Assembly: GCF_000275845.1 (NCBI RefSeq)
Contig: NW_006766895.1
Location: forward strand, 316,710-380,709
Direction: 5' to 3'
From: Dichomitus squalens LYAD-421 SS1
Lineage: Eukaryota > Basidiomycota > Agaricomycetes > Polyporales > Polyporaceae
Length of the DNA stretch: 64,000 nucleotides
The notes beneath the pieces are model-generated. The model was given only the letters and a program-made list of their open reading frames with translations, ran no database searches and was not told the DNA's origin. Shown in pieces: positions 46,011 through 58,329 of the stretch. The translations under genes were made by a program, and so were the position numbers. Positions within the stretch are counted from its first letter, which is position 1. Every line of letters starts with the position of its first letter.

Positions 46011-48151
46011 ATGTCCAGCTTGCTCCCTTCAATCGAGGCCTTCGCGAAAGTGGGTACATGCATTAATTTTCATCTGCTGTAAAGATGATGATTGTTCGTC
46101 AGGGAACAGCTGCGACCGCAGCAGGCTTAGGGACCGTCGGTGCGTGGGCCTACCAAGTTATGATGCCAATCATTACATTCATTGACGCGTGCCGCCCATT
46201 CGGTGCTCCGGCTACCCGACCTTGCCAGGTTTTGGACTGCTATTCTTTGGCCAGAACTACCTCATTTATCCCTCGTCATATCCTCCGGGATCGCGGACAG
46301 GTGCGTCTCCCCCCGTTCTATACTCGGGTCTCCTAGTCTCATTCAACGGGAGTAGAGGTACCTGTACCGACGGACTTTGGCTTGCCATACCGTGACCTTC
46401 CATTGCAAACACCAGATGGCGTGAAGCTAGCGTGCTTCTTGCTCACTCAGCGGAAAGAGCTGCCAAACATTGGTTCCATGCCTATCGAGAGTCCGGAGGA
46501 GGAATCAAATGAAGAGGTGCGTTTCCCACCACATGTACTCCATCCATGTCTGCTGTCCGTACCATGCGCATCGCTTTGCACAATACCATCTCTATCTGGA
46601 CCTTCACGTCAATGCCTAGCCGGGGGTATTGTACGTAACTCGGTGGCTCCGTGGGTTTCCCTGGTCCCGACTTCCCTCCCGACTCGCGGGATGGCTTACC
46701 TTTGAACCCTCCTAGCGCAGTTAATGTGAGCATTGGAGTAGGTTTCTTGAGTTACGGTCCCGTGAAGGTCTATCGACTCTGAGCCGGACTTCGCAAGGTC
46801 TGTGCCGTGACACCCTTGGCATGGTGGCTTTTGGTCTGTATTGTCGGACCGTCTTCCCAACTATCTGTCCGACCTGTCATACGGGCAGATCTTTCCCTTT
46901 CAGAGATGCCTTCCTCAAGTCAAGTCCTTATGTTTGTCGTTGTAGTTCGCCGCAAGGCGTCCAACAATCCTCATGTTCCATGGGAATGGAGGAAACGTCG
47001 GCCACCGGATACCGCTCGCCAAGGTGTTCTTCGTGCGCATGCGCTGTAATGTACTCATGGTCTCCTATCGCGGGTGAGCGCGTTCACCGCTGTCTTGCCG
47101 ACTGTAGGTCAGATTGCTGACGCCCCCCCGTTCACCCTGTGTCTTGTCACCTTCGTGCTTGCGTTCCACCCACGCGCGAAAGCTACGGCCTGTCTGAGGG
47201 TAACCCTTCTGAGAAAGGTCCGTCTGCTATGAGGGTGCACCATCTTGTATCGGCATTAGCATGTTCTGACGGCGCTGAGCACAGGTATCCGCATAGACGC
47301 CCAATGCGCGCTCGATCATGTTCTATCGCACCCTTTCCTATCGAAAACCCCAATCGTGAGTCTTAACCATTCAAGCATCCTCATACAGGTTATGCATTGC
47401 GAGGCAAGCCAACCTCATTTGATGCCCCCGCCAGATACTGTATGGCCAGTCAATTGGCGGAGCTGTCGCAATTGACCTCGCAAGTCGTAATCCGCATGCG
47501 GTGAGTCACCCTTCGTCGCTCTTACCTCCCCCCGGACCTCGCCACCTCACTCATCAAACTAACGCTTCCGCACGCCCCTCGCTCCCACTCGTAGATCCGC
47601 GCCTTGGTCCTCGAAAACACATTTCTCTCCCTGCCGCGCCTAGTGCCAACCGCGCTGCCCGTGCTGGGCCCCTTCGCGTTCCTATGCCATCAGAAGTGGG
47701 ACTCGGCGTCCAAGGTCCCCCTCATCCCTGCGGAGACGCCGATGCTCCTCCTCAGCGGCGTCCGGGACGAAGTCGTACCTCGCGAGCACATGCAGGGCCT
47801 CTGGGAACTCGTCCAGAAGCGCATCCCTGGCGGCCAGAAGGCGGCGGCCCCTACCTCGGTTCCTTACTTCGCCCCGGAGCGGGAGGAGAACACGGACAAG
47901 GACATCAGCAAGGACGAGAGCGTGCAGAACCCCGCAGCGTCGGGGCACTCGCGATTCGTTGAGTTTCAGAGAGGGACGCACAGTACGTCGTATTTGTTGC
48001 TCTTGGAGTTTCGACGATCGTACCTTGTTATCTTCGGAGGCTGACGAACCCCTGGATACAACGTGTAGATGATACGTGCGTGCAGCACGGGTACTGGAGC
48101 GCCATCCTGGACTTCATCTCGTCGCTCAAGGATGTCCCTCCGCTATCGTAG
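46011..48151 (+). CDS. alpha/beta hydrolase, Bem46/ABHD13 type
   Basis: Ten exons, 46011-46049, 46103-46139, 46229-46300, 46356-46516, 46946-47073, 47183-47217, 47285-47355, 47435-47500, 47595-47982 and 48069-48151, close in phase to 359 residues. A hydrophobic N-terminal segment (AATAAGLGTVGFGLLFFGQN) anchors it in a membrane. Then come FGLPYRDLPLQTPDGVKLAC, the oxyanion region LMFHGNGGNVGHR, the nucleophile elbow LYGQSIGGAV (Ser), the acid region PMLLLSGVRDEVVP (Asp) and GTHNDT (His). The triad is complete. Bem46 proteins are membrane-bound serine hydrolases linked to polarity in fungi, substrate unknown. The residues just before the His are followed by a charged insert (REENTDKDISKDES). 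The intron of 429 nt between exons 4 and 5 is much longer than the rest. Confidence 0.93.
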
Positions 48152-48764
48152 GCCTGAGTGGACTGCCGATGGACGGATTCAAGGTTATCGCGGCGATGAC
48201 AATTTGGATTATTTCGATGAACGGAATTAGGGTGTCGCGTGCCTATCGGTGTTGTCCTGTCCCATTCTTCTTAGTTCGCCTTTGACTCCATCGCCTCCCA
48301 TGCCTTCGTATGCATGTCGTCTGTATTTGTACGTAGCTCTGATACTACACGTTCACCTCATTTGTTCGGGCCCGGATCCAGTCCGTCACCCCCTACGCCA
48401 TTCATGACGCCAGAGCGAGTGCGCTCCATGGGTTGCCAGCTTGGCAACAGCATCTGTTGCGTTTTGTGAAACTTGCTTGTGTTAGATTAATTCAGCTCAA
48501 TCCAACCTTGGCAACTCTCTACAGCGCAACTTCAAAGCGATTCTACGCGTGACCACATTCCGCTTCTCCGAGGCATGGGGCTAATCCGTTGCCAAAGAGA
48601 CGTTGAGTCGGTGGGCTCCACTTGAATTCCCTGCCGGGTAACAGCCCATACAGCGTGCTGAGAACTAGATTTGAAATCACACGTCTGCATTACAGTAGAG
48701 CGGTTGTACGCGCGGGCCAGCAACAGCCGAAGCACTCAACGAGCTACATTGTGGGGTTGTGTTT
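48152..48764. other. spacer, nothing recognised
   Basis: 3' side of the hydrolase gene and of the reductase relic on the other strand. Confidence 0.45.
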
Positions 48765-50225
48765 CCTGAGGTTCTGGGAGGAATCCTGATCGACGCCAAG
48801 CCCAAATACGCCTCAAGCTCCCAGCGGCGGCATGCGCGTGAGGTCCGCAGGCGTACGATCCAACGCCACGTCCGCCGCAGACCTCACGATTTCCATCGGC
48901 TCCTGCGCGTCAGGCAGGAACGTTTCCGCCGTTGTGCCCGGGCCTGGAAGGAGGCGAGCAGGTGCAGGGCGCGGTGCGCGCGGATGGCGTCGACTTCAGC
49001 GTGCGAGCCTTCGTCCATGCTGATCTCGAGCTAGTCTGCGTACGGTATCAGGGGGATGTGGAGCGGGTCGGGGATGGGCGCGATGACGTGCGGAAGGAGA
49101 CGGGCTGGGGGTCGACAAGGTGCAGGTCAGAGAGTGGGACAGAAGCGTTGTGCATCTCGGCGACCGCGCGGGCGGCGGGGTAGCTCCGGCGGATAAACGA
49201 GACAATCTGTCGTGAATGTATGAATTGTGCGGCCAGCGTAGGATGTGGAGAATGATTGCTTTGCTCCTGATAAGTTACAAAGACAATGCATAATCAACCC
49301 GAACGTAACGAGGGAAATCAAGCATTCTTCCTCATCCCAGTGTCTGAAACGGCCACCGCAAATTTTAGCCAGTCGCGAATCTACGCTGAGTGGATTAGCA
49401 CCCTTCGCTACGTTCCCAAGAACGTTCTCTGCGGCCCATTCCAGTTTGGTAATCCTGTGCCTAGAGCATGCGCAGGCGGTATGGGCATCTCGGTGACCTG
49501 GGGTACGATTGTGTATTCTGTTCGCAACGGCCATGAGTCACGTAACATGCGGTCACGACTTACTGCAAAGGAACCTCAATAAGCTCAGGAAGTTGATCCT
49601 GGGTAACATGTCGTACGGAGAGCTCAGGGATGGCTGCACAATTTCCCGAACAGCGCAGAGGTCGCCCTCGAATGATCGAAGGGCGCGGAAAAGTCAACTC
49701 TTCAAGCTCCAAGCTGAAGTGGAAAGCGTCAGTGGGGACCGTGCCATAGACGGACATGGCACGATGGAAAGCACCTGCTTAGGTAGTGACAGAAGGACAT
49801 ACAACGGGGGATTGGTCGAAGGCCTCTTGGCACTCCCAGGTGAGTGTCCGCGTACGGCGCGCAAGATGGTGTTGCGGATCAATATCGCTTGCAGGTTATC
49901 AGTGGTCAACACCTTGCAACGTCAAATCTTGAGTGGCACAGAGCATAACATACCTATCGCAGCCGCGAGTCAGGAACAGATACGCACCGATCGTGCCCGT
50001 CCGCTGCATGACCTTCTCCACAACCATCTTGACAAACTTTCGTATTGAATTTTAGCCTCAGCTTGCGGGAGTGAGACCCCTCTGGGCGCTGCGCTCCACC
50101 TCGATGTATATCGCGTTGATCTGTTGAAGTAGTGTTTGTAGTTCAGCGCCCATAGATGGTAGCCCTCTGCATTGAGCTCTGAGGGCTTAGAGGTTGCCGT
50201 GACGCATGTTAGTGCTGCTATAGTG
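48765..50225 (-). pseudogene. relic of an NRPS-like reductase (end of A, T and R domains)
   Basis: Collinear minus-strand fragments match the second half of an A-T-R reductase. Near 50090-50000: FVKMVVEKVMQ and RGCDR from the thiolation region. Near 49910: LQAILIRNTILRAVRGHSPG (compare LQATYIRNIALRALREHSPA in the intact gene). Near 49690-49600: ALRSFEGDLCAVREIVQ and LSSPYDMLPRINFLS. Near 49450-49350: KLEWAAENVLGNVAK, then AKICGGRFRHWDEEE (compare the SDR helix and VRLGQVCG...HWNEKEW). Near 49190-48780: AEMHNASVPLSDLHLVDPQP and ARTLKSTPSARTAP with the end of the R domain, in shifted frames and with stops. The 3' acceptor before LQAIL reads GATAAC instead of AG. The adenylation core is missing. 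It is a dead gene, not a recent copy of the one at 16983-21084. Confidence 0.75.
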
Positions 50226-52461
50226 GTGGGAGAGCTAGACGGCACGAGTATGTACGCGAGTGTTGAAGGGCGAGCTCATTGGCACGCTTCACGATACCAT
50301 AGACAGTTTCTGGCGTCGGGAAGGTCAGAGGAGACGTCGAATAGAAGACGGCTAAGGTGTCGCCGTCACAGTTTTCAAGGGCATAAAAGCATCAGATACC
50401 ATCTGAACAACCAGAGGCCGGCCCAAAAGCAGCTATGCAGATTATATACCCTAGAGTGTGTGCTATGGATCAGATAGCACTACATCTGAGGTGATGTATG
50501 CACATGAGATGGTTCCATAGCTCAATGCTTTCTTGTGTGTCCAATACGCAGGCTTAGGGTAATTAGTCTATCCCGAGGGTTCGCGACGTCAACTAAATTC
50601 CTAGAGAAGCTCGCAAGGTGAGCAGCTCTGTGGCTGACTCGAGGGCCTCCAGACGGCTTGAGCACTCGTAAGGAGGGTCTTCCAATCTCTATGACCAATA
50701 TAGAGGGGAATCGAAGTGAACATATGGACCTAATACGGTACGAACCTCAAACTTCGTATTGGTTCTAGTGTGACGCCTCCGGCTCAACCTTCGCTGGCAG
50801 TCGGACTGCTTGAGAATCTGCTTGAAGATGTTTGTTGATAGACCATCGGGCCTGATGAGTGCAGTCACATTCATCAGTAGACGGCGCAGCTAGATGATGA
50901 ATTTGGCCATAGCGTCGAGCTCCTTGTGAAGCATTTTGTTGGCATGCCGCTCGGCATGCCGGTCGTGCCAGTGGCCGGGAGGCGTTTCCGTCTAGGTCGG
51001 AGATCAAACGGCGGCTAAAGGCTCAGCGCTAGATACTCCGCTATCTCTGCCACAGAGCGTCGTGAGGCGTTTCCGAGTCGCTCTTGGACATTGCATGCGA
51101 TCGGAAAGCCTACGCACTATACACAGCTCCATATCTCCCCACAGTCAACCCTGCACAGTAAGCATCCAGGGTTCCGCTGCAACACATCAAAACCGGGGAA
51201 TCGCTCATTAGCGCTTAATTGTGGTTCTTTCCTCTCCTTCCCGACCAATTACTACAACCTATTCTTCTTGAGCTTTGGGACCATTCAAGATGGCTATTGC
51301 AACCGCAAAGCTCCTGCATGAATGTCCTTCTGAGACCCATATGGTACCGATCTCTAGGCAATACAGTATATGGCGGGACAACGAAATTTTACGAAGTTGT
51401 TCGCAGCACCAGCCAACCGTCCGAATGCACTTGCTTCGAACTCTCAAGGTGCGGCCGCTGACACGTGTATGTTTCCCATGCTCCACACGTAGACTCACAG
51501 ACACCGGCTTCTGTCTCCCACAGCCCCGATTCGTTGCAGCGTCTCCGATGCTGAATCCCTGTACACTTGGTACAAAACACCGAGTATGTATTGAACCAGG
51601 ATTTCTGCAGGTCGTTGTCGGGCCTGTCTTCCAAGCAGAAGGCAAGGTATGTCCCAATGAGGAGGCATTATTTGGTACTTAGCCTTTTGAGCTACGCACA
51701 CGCCTACGGCAGGTATACGGCATGGGCGGTTCGAGATGTACAAGGCGGCGTGTTGCCAGTGAGTCTCGCACTGCCCCGCGAGTACCGGAGCTAATCTACA
51801 GCGGGAAACGCTGAGGTAGCACCTTGCCCATCGACATAGCATTCACCGCCTTATACCTGATGAAGGAGAAAGTCGCATATTGTGGAGATCACTTTGTGGC
51901 GTCTTCACGATCCCACAATGTGCGGCGGTAATCGCGGGGGACATCTATCGTCCGACCACACTTTGATTCCTGATTCCTGCCATGGCAAAGACATGCGAGT
52001 CTAGGAGATTGCGCGCACATGTTACGAGCGGCTACCTCGGTGACTTTTGGGCGTCCACAACCCTCGTCTATACGTGCGTTCTCCGATGCTGAAGGGCGCC
52101 ATCGGACTGGTAGGACACGAGGCCGTCTCTGTGCGGATCTGAGCGCGCCGGCCGTCACGACCGCTCGGCTCCCTCCTTGCTTGGACACCAGTCCTATATA
52201 AATTCGCTCTCATATTGCGATCTACGGCTACCTTCGAAGGGATCCTGTTACCGTGTTCGCCTCATAGCTTCCGGAGTATTGTGTAGTGATGACCATATCA
52301 GATCAAGGAAGTTGGAAGCCAAGGCTTTTGTAAAGTTGACGCTTCGGAGTGACGTTGGCTCCTCAGCTGCTATCATGAGACAAACTCTATCTAAGCTCTG
52401 ACGGGAGCCATAAGTAGCCGACTCTTCAGTCCGTCCGCGAGCGGGCTCTTCCTTGCTAACC
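50226..52461. other. 2.2 kb without a supported gene
   Basis: A minus-strand stretch near 50700-50960 reads HANKMLHKELDAMAKFII, a stop, then LRRLLMNVTALIRPDG and may be another relic. Plus-strand pieces at 51275-51682 are unrecognised. Confidence 0.35.
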
Positions 52462-54184
52462 ATGTCCGATGGGTCGTACCAGCCGCCTGTCCCCAAATCA
52501 ACCGTCCTAGAGTGAGTGTCTACCTTGGGGGCCACGAGAGCGTTCTAACATATCTCACGCTGACGCGCTTATAGGATTGGTCCCATCGTACGTTGCGCGG
52601 TGTCTCGCTGCGCGCCCCGAAATCTGACGAGACTCACTTGACCAGCTAATAGGCGCACTTCTCTCTTGGATGTTTTTCGGCATATCCATTGTGCAGCTTT
52701 GTGGGTCGTCCCACTTGCGTTATCTCTCTGTCATTGCGCTAACGAAAGTCCCAGACATATATCATGTTTCGTTTCCCCACGACCGCAGGTCCATCCAGGC
52801 CGCTGTGTACCTCATTTTCCTCTTGGACATCTTCCAGACAATAGTCGCGGCCTCGGAAGGATGGCAATTTCTGGTCAACGGCTGGGGTCGTCAGATCAAC
52901 CTTCAGTTTCCCGGCTGGACGTTCACAGCCCTTCCCATCGTGTCGAGTCTAGGTGCGCCGCTTGCTCTCCCTCGCAGTTCCATCTACTAAAGAAGTGGAG
53001 ACTCACTGCAGTGTCACTTGGGGTACAGACCTTCTACGCTTGGAGAATTTGGCAACTTGGGCGCTGGAGGTTCATCCCAATAAGCATTATACTTGTACGT
53101 TCCATATACATCTTCCCGTTGAACAATATCATCATTCATATTTGGGATATAGACTGCTTTGGCTTCCGCCGGTGGAGCATTCGCCATAGCTATCACAGTT
53201 TGTTTCATGCTCCACCTGTGCTCCTCTTCAGTGATTGATGTTTCTACAGTTCGCGTTCACCCACACTATCGCGAGTCTGCATGAGAAGCGGGTGTTCGAA
53301 CCCACTATAGTAAGCCACGAAGAGCATCCTACATCGTGACTATGCTAACGTTGGACACAGGTATGGCTCGGCGGGGCTGCGTTGACGGACATTGTACGAA
53401 CTCCCTTTCCTTGACATCATCGATCTACTGACGGAGCTGCACCTCTCTCAGATGATTATGTGCTCCATGCTCTACTTGGTTTGTCCTCGTTTACGTCAGA
53501 TCGGCTGAAACTGGGCCATCGTGTCTGACCTAACGCGCGAATGCAGCTTTACTCAGCGAAACAACACACACACTCCTTCGAGCGTAGCGGGCTCATCGTC
53601 AATCGGCTCATCCGGCTCACGGTAGAGACCGGCTCCGCCTGTGCGGTTTCTGCCATCGTTCAACTAGGCTTATTCCTGGGCTTGAAGCAAACAAACCTCC
53701 ATCTCATAGTGTAAGAGTCACGCCTTCTCGCATTCTCGCAATCCTCAATCTGACCTCTCTATCACGCAGCGCGCTGGTCCTGAGCAAAAGTCCGTGTGCA
53801 ACGTTATGTTCACAGCTTACTCCAGGTTGCTTATGATTTCGCAGTCTACTCAAACACGCTCATGACGTCGCTCAACTCACGGGCGACCAAGCTCTTTACC
53901 CCGCGAGCGACCGCTACGAGCTCGAGCTACCGATCGAGACATGCCCAGTCGACGTCGCATCAGTTTGCCAGCACCACCGGCACGGGTCCTCTCGCCATTC
54001 AGATCACTCACGAAGTGGAGTCTGACAGGGACGTGGCGGACCACAAAGCGCGGCAGGTGTGTACTCAATTATCGAAGAGCATGAAAGCACATAGCTGATG
54101 GTCCTCCAGAATTGGGAGATCGAGTTGGATGACGTTCCCTCGTCCCAGGAGACAGGGTCGAAAGATCCGATAAGATCTGTGTAA
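52462..54184 (+). CDS. DUF6534-type integral membrane protein
   Basis: Thirteen exons close in phase to 344 residues: 52462-52511, 52575-52587, 52646-52700, 52755-52952, 53012-53094, 53153-53197, 53250-53309, 53361-53393, 53452-53478, 53547-53710, 53770-53789, 53845-54056 and 54110-54184. About seven hydrophobic segments are seen: LIGALLSWMFFGISIVQLY, AAVYLIFLLDIFQTIV, the segment around 52930-53030 with GVQTFYAWRIW, LTALASAGGAFAIAIT, VWLGGAALTDIMIMCSMLYL, CAVSAIVQLGLFLGL and HLIVALVLSKIYSNTLM. NRLIRLTVETG and YSNTLMTSLNSR are signatures of this basidiomycete family. The tail is Ser/Thr-rich and cytosolic. Molecular function unknown, a receptor-like role is often supposed. Exon 2 is a 13-nt microexon. 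Confidence 0.9.
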
Positions 54185-55832
54185 AGCACTAACATTGTAT
54201 CATTCATGGGGCTGTTCGCGTATCTTCTGTATAATTTCTACTGATTTATTGTGCAGTATCACCGTAGTTGTGTTGCGGATGTGCGACATACTCTGCGAGG
54301 TAGCGAAGCTGCGCCAATCCTATTGCTTCTATGTATGTAGCACTGCGCTTCCTCGGTAAGATCGTATGCCAGTCAGCGGGAAGAGCTTATCTATCACTTT
54401 GTGGTGGTAAACGAGAGATTGAGAAGATTGACCTTCGGCCATGGGATAACCCGTGGCTTGTATATGGCAGGAGAGTTCACTTGGGAAAGACAAGCCTGAC
54501 GTGCGGTAGACGATGAAGAAAATGACAAGACAAGAAAAGCTAGACGTACCGCGGGCTTCACGCGGCGACATGTCTACCACCATGTTCTCCGTGGGCTTGA
54601 CATTAGTGCGACCTTTGTCGACTTTAAGACCTACATACAATGGAGCGAGCTTGCAGAGCATCATGTACATCCGCGCAATATGTACCGAAGCGATGAGGTG
54701 ATTCGGGCAGTCCTCGGTCCCGCAAGAAGTCCGATTCGAAAGCACATCGAGGTCCATCACCAATCTGTAGCCTATGGTGCGTCGCAGTCCGTGAACACCA
54801 GATCAGGGGAAAGGAGAGGGGCAAATCATGCACTTACCGCTGGCAAGGAATGCTAGGTCAACTGCCTGATGCCTGAAGTCATGGGTACGCTTCCTTAAGT
54901 GGACGGAAGCTATTCCATACTGGAGGAACTATCGTGAGCATGGAAACGATACCAAGGTCGTTTGCGGCCATCATGAGACCACCGACGGTAGCGATAGAAC
55001 ACTCGTTAGAAGCAGGCATGAGAAGTGCTCTAGTTAAACGAAATCACTCTACGGCAATGACGTTCCCTTGCACGAACTCCCAGGGCTGTCTCGCCGCACC
55101 TCGCGCAACTGTAGCCCGGCCGACGGCACCGTCTCGTTTTGGAGATTGGTAGAGTTCCTCTTGGGTCTCCTAGTCTACGAGGCGATTACGAGGATGAAGT
55201 GGCAATCAGAAGGCCAGTGGGAGCCTGGGTGCTGTTGCAATTGAGTTGGCGGGTTTGATAACATCAGTATCTGAAGTGTTGGGCTGGGAGTCGTTGTTCA
55301 GCGAGTCATTGCATCCTCTGTCACTTGATGTCGGCGTCCGGGTGCAATGGGGAAAGCCGGAGAATACCCCAAAGCGTACCAGAAGCGCCCGTTTCGCCCC
55401 GACACATTGCGTCGCCACAGCGGAGTCCTGCTTTGCCGGTGCACTGTATACTCCAGTGTCCTCAAGCCCTGTCGGCTACCGCTGGGAAGTTGTCGAAATA
55501 CACTGGACGTCTGAGTCAGCCTCCAACGATCTAGACTTTCAAGCTTATATGGTCTTCGGGCTTGCTAGAGATGAGCTGTCGCTTCCATGGGAACGAGGAG
55601 CTGGCACACTCATATTTTGGTGAGTAGAGTAGACCTAGGTATATAGTCAGTCAGTCTAAATCCAGCTGACGTCGCCGGGTCTCGACGCGCTGCTGCTGTT
55701 ACCTGAACTAGCGCTCGTGGGCTCCTCGAGCTCCCAGGCATAATATAACGTATACTTCGTTCACATGGTGGTGCATTCCTTATCTTTGTCCCTATCGCAC
55801 CTCTGCGCGAGACCGTAGGCTCTGAAGGCGAC
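54185..55832. other. 1.6 kb, unrecognised
   Basis: On the minus strand 54500-54780 encodes a protein-like stretch (IASVHIARMYMMLCKLAPLY, then VGLKVDKGRTNVKPTENMVV) with no family I can name and no joined gene. It may be a relic. The last 150 bases are promoter of carboxypeptidase B (TAATATAA near 55741). Confidence 0.35.
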
Positions 55833-58039
55833 ATGCGATTGCTTCGTGCTGGTCTCTTGGGTCTGCTAGTACAGACCGGTATCGTATCCGGTTCTGCTCA
55901 GCTTCCCTTCGGAGAAAACGCGTTCAGCGCGTACGATGACGGGCTGTTCACGCCTCTCGGTGATCTGAGCTCGCTGAGCTCTACGGAGTTCACCTCCTTG
56001 GGCCACCCAATGTTTCCGCGTCACAATGTCCGCATCAAGCAGTCGCATTTCTGTGACGCTTCAGTACGGTAAGATTCAATTGTAACCTTGAAGTCGAGAA
56101 GAGGCTGTTGACAGTATTCCATCTGCTCATAGGGCATATACCGGCTACATAGACGTCGAAGCCAGGCACCTCTTCTTCTACTTCTTCGAGTCTCGCCGTG
56201 ATTCCGATGCAGATGATGTAGTTTTCTGGACCAATGGTGGTCCAGGAGCGTCCTCAACCATGGGTCTTTTCATGGAACTTGGTACGCGACGATGTCCAAC
56301 TAATCCCTCACCCTGCACATAGAGTCTTACTAGGGTGTTCAGGACCTTGCAGGGTGACAAGCCCGAACAGCACAGCGTTCAATCCATACGGTTGGAACGA
56401 TAATGCGAACATTTTCTTCGTTGACCAGCCTGTAGGCGTTGGCTTCTCCTACGCAGACTACGGGGAGTCCGTGGTAAGTACGCCTTCACGAACATATTGG
56501 GAAATGCGATCAACGTTCGTTGTGTAGGGCACCACCCAAGAAGCTGGGGAGGACATTGCGGCGTTCATGGCAATCTTTTTTGCGCATTTTACTAAGTTTA
56601 AAGGGAGGGCTCTCCACCTCGCGGGCGAATCTTACGGGGTATGTCTCTCACCTCGGACTCAACTATCACTATGACACCCATGTTGTATTGCAAGGGTCGT
56701 TACATCCCGGTCTTCGCCGCTACGATATACGATAAGAATCCTCAGCTCATCGAGGCCGGACTCACTCCCATCAACCTGTCGTCCATCATGATCGGTGAGT
56801 CTCTCATTACCACATGTTTGGTCCGTACGGCCTGATGATCGTCGTCGACATACTAGGAAATGGATGCACGGATTTCAGTACCATGTTCCCGTCCTACTAC
56901 TTTGCTCAATGTGAAGACCCAACCTTTCCAGCTGTTCAAGGAATCAGGCAAGTATTGAAAAGTCTGGAGACCCTGCAGGTTACATGGTTAATGTCTCTAC
57001 AGTGATTGTGTACGGATGAAGCAATTGGTGAAGTCCCCGTGATATTGCGTGCCTCTTTGAGGCGATAACAGGCTCGTATCACTCAACACTCTCACAGGTG
57101 CCCCGCTGCCAGAAGCGCTACAAAGAGGCATGCGTGGACAAGCTCGATACGATCGACTGTGCGGCTGCTGCGGACTTCTGCCAGACGTCCCTCGGGGGTT
57201 TGTTCAAAGGTCAGAGCACTGTTGTCGCAGAGCGGACATCAATTGACCTGTGTAATCATCCGCAGATCTAAACCACTACGACCGCTCAAGGCCATGGTGA
57301 GCACATGCGACATTGTACTGCTGTTGGCATTCCTGATGCAGCTTGCCTCCAGCAAGGGTCTGAACATCACCGAGTGCTACCCGATCGTCCAGTGCGTCTT
57401 CCTGTACGCTACCGTAATCGGTGACTGATGGCACGATATCGTATCAGGAACATTGGCGACTTCCTCAACAACAACCACACCCAAGCTCTCATCGGCGTAG
57501 ACAAGTCGCTTCGAGGCCACACCTTCAACTGGAGTTCTCAGACCGTCCATCAAGCATTCGTAGCGAACCTGGACCACTACGCCTTCCCCGCGCAGTACTA
57601 CATCGGGGCCCTGCTCGAGCGTGGCGTCCGCGCGCTCATTTACGTCGGCGCGACGGACTACATTTGCAACTGGGTGCGTCCTTGACCTCTTTTCTGTATA
57701 CAAACGGGCGAGCGGAACCGTGGGTAACTGCGTTTCGTGTAGATGGGCAACGAGGCGATGACGCTCGCACTCGAGTGGACCAAGCAGGACAGTTTCCGCA
57801 ACGACCCGCTGAGGGTGTGGACGATCAACGGGAACCAGATAGCTGGCCTGACTAGGAGCGGCGGTGGGCTGACGTTTGCAACCATCGTCGGTGCTGGGCA
57901 CATGGTATACCCATTTTGTGTCTCCATGCGAGGCAACATCTCTGACAGGCCGCGTTTGGGGTTACTACAGGCTCCGTATGATAGGCCCGTCGAGTCGCTG
58001 GAACTGGCCAATAGGTGGTTGGCGGAGGTAGATCTTTGA
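55833..58039 (+). CDS. secreted serine carboxypeptidase, S10 family (copy B)
   Basis: Thirteen exons close in phase to 493 residues: 55833-56068, 56133-56281, 56343-56473, 56528-56638, 56695-56794, 56857-56947, 57003-57027, 57098-57209, 57266-57296, 57353-57391, 57448-57673, 57743-57904 and 57971-58039. Signal peptide [20 protein letters not shown]. Catalytic Ser in LAGESYG, Asp in [10 protein letters not shown], His in IVGAGHM. The oxyanion/substrate motif [13 protein letters not shown] and the cysteine-rich [20 protein letters not shown] segment are present. The length fits carboxypeptidase Y relatives. The intron after exon 6 starts with GC (AG|GCAAGT), a rare but recognised donor. Copy A has a normal GT there. 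It should be an active C-terminal exopeptidase, secreted or vacuolar. Confidence 0.95.
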
Positions 58040-58329
58040 ACGCCAGGAAAGCAGTCGTCTGTGGGCATAAACTCTTGCAGATGTTACGAGGGAGGAGATT
58101 AATGAAGCGGATACAGCTGTCGAGAGTGCCAGGGCGATAGAAGGAGCGAAGCTCTCGCGGACATCCAAGACTTATATGTGAAACCTCCCTGACGGCTTTG
58201 TTAGCAGATGCCAGCCTCCCAAACATGTAGGGCATCATTGTCCCAGTCGCAACAACCTGTAGCACCTCGATATCGTCCGTCGATGCTTGCATGGTCGCGG
58301 TATATATTGAGGCATTCTCGACAGCAAAG
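58040..58329. other. spacer after carboxypeptidase B
   Basis: No gene recognised. Confidence 0.4.

Noticed and set aside
55206..55623. Plus-strand frame before carboxypeptidase B as a possible extra exon
   Set aside because: The signal peptide starts at 55833, and nothing upstream fits the family.
57905..57970. Read-through of the last intron of carboxypeptidase B
   Set aside because: The 66-nt interval is in frame, but removing it gives the family end GAGHMAPYD, as in copy A.
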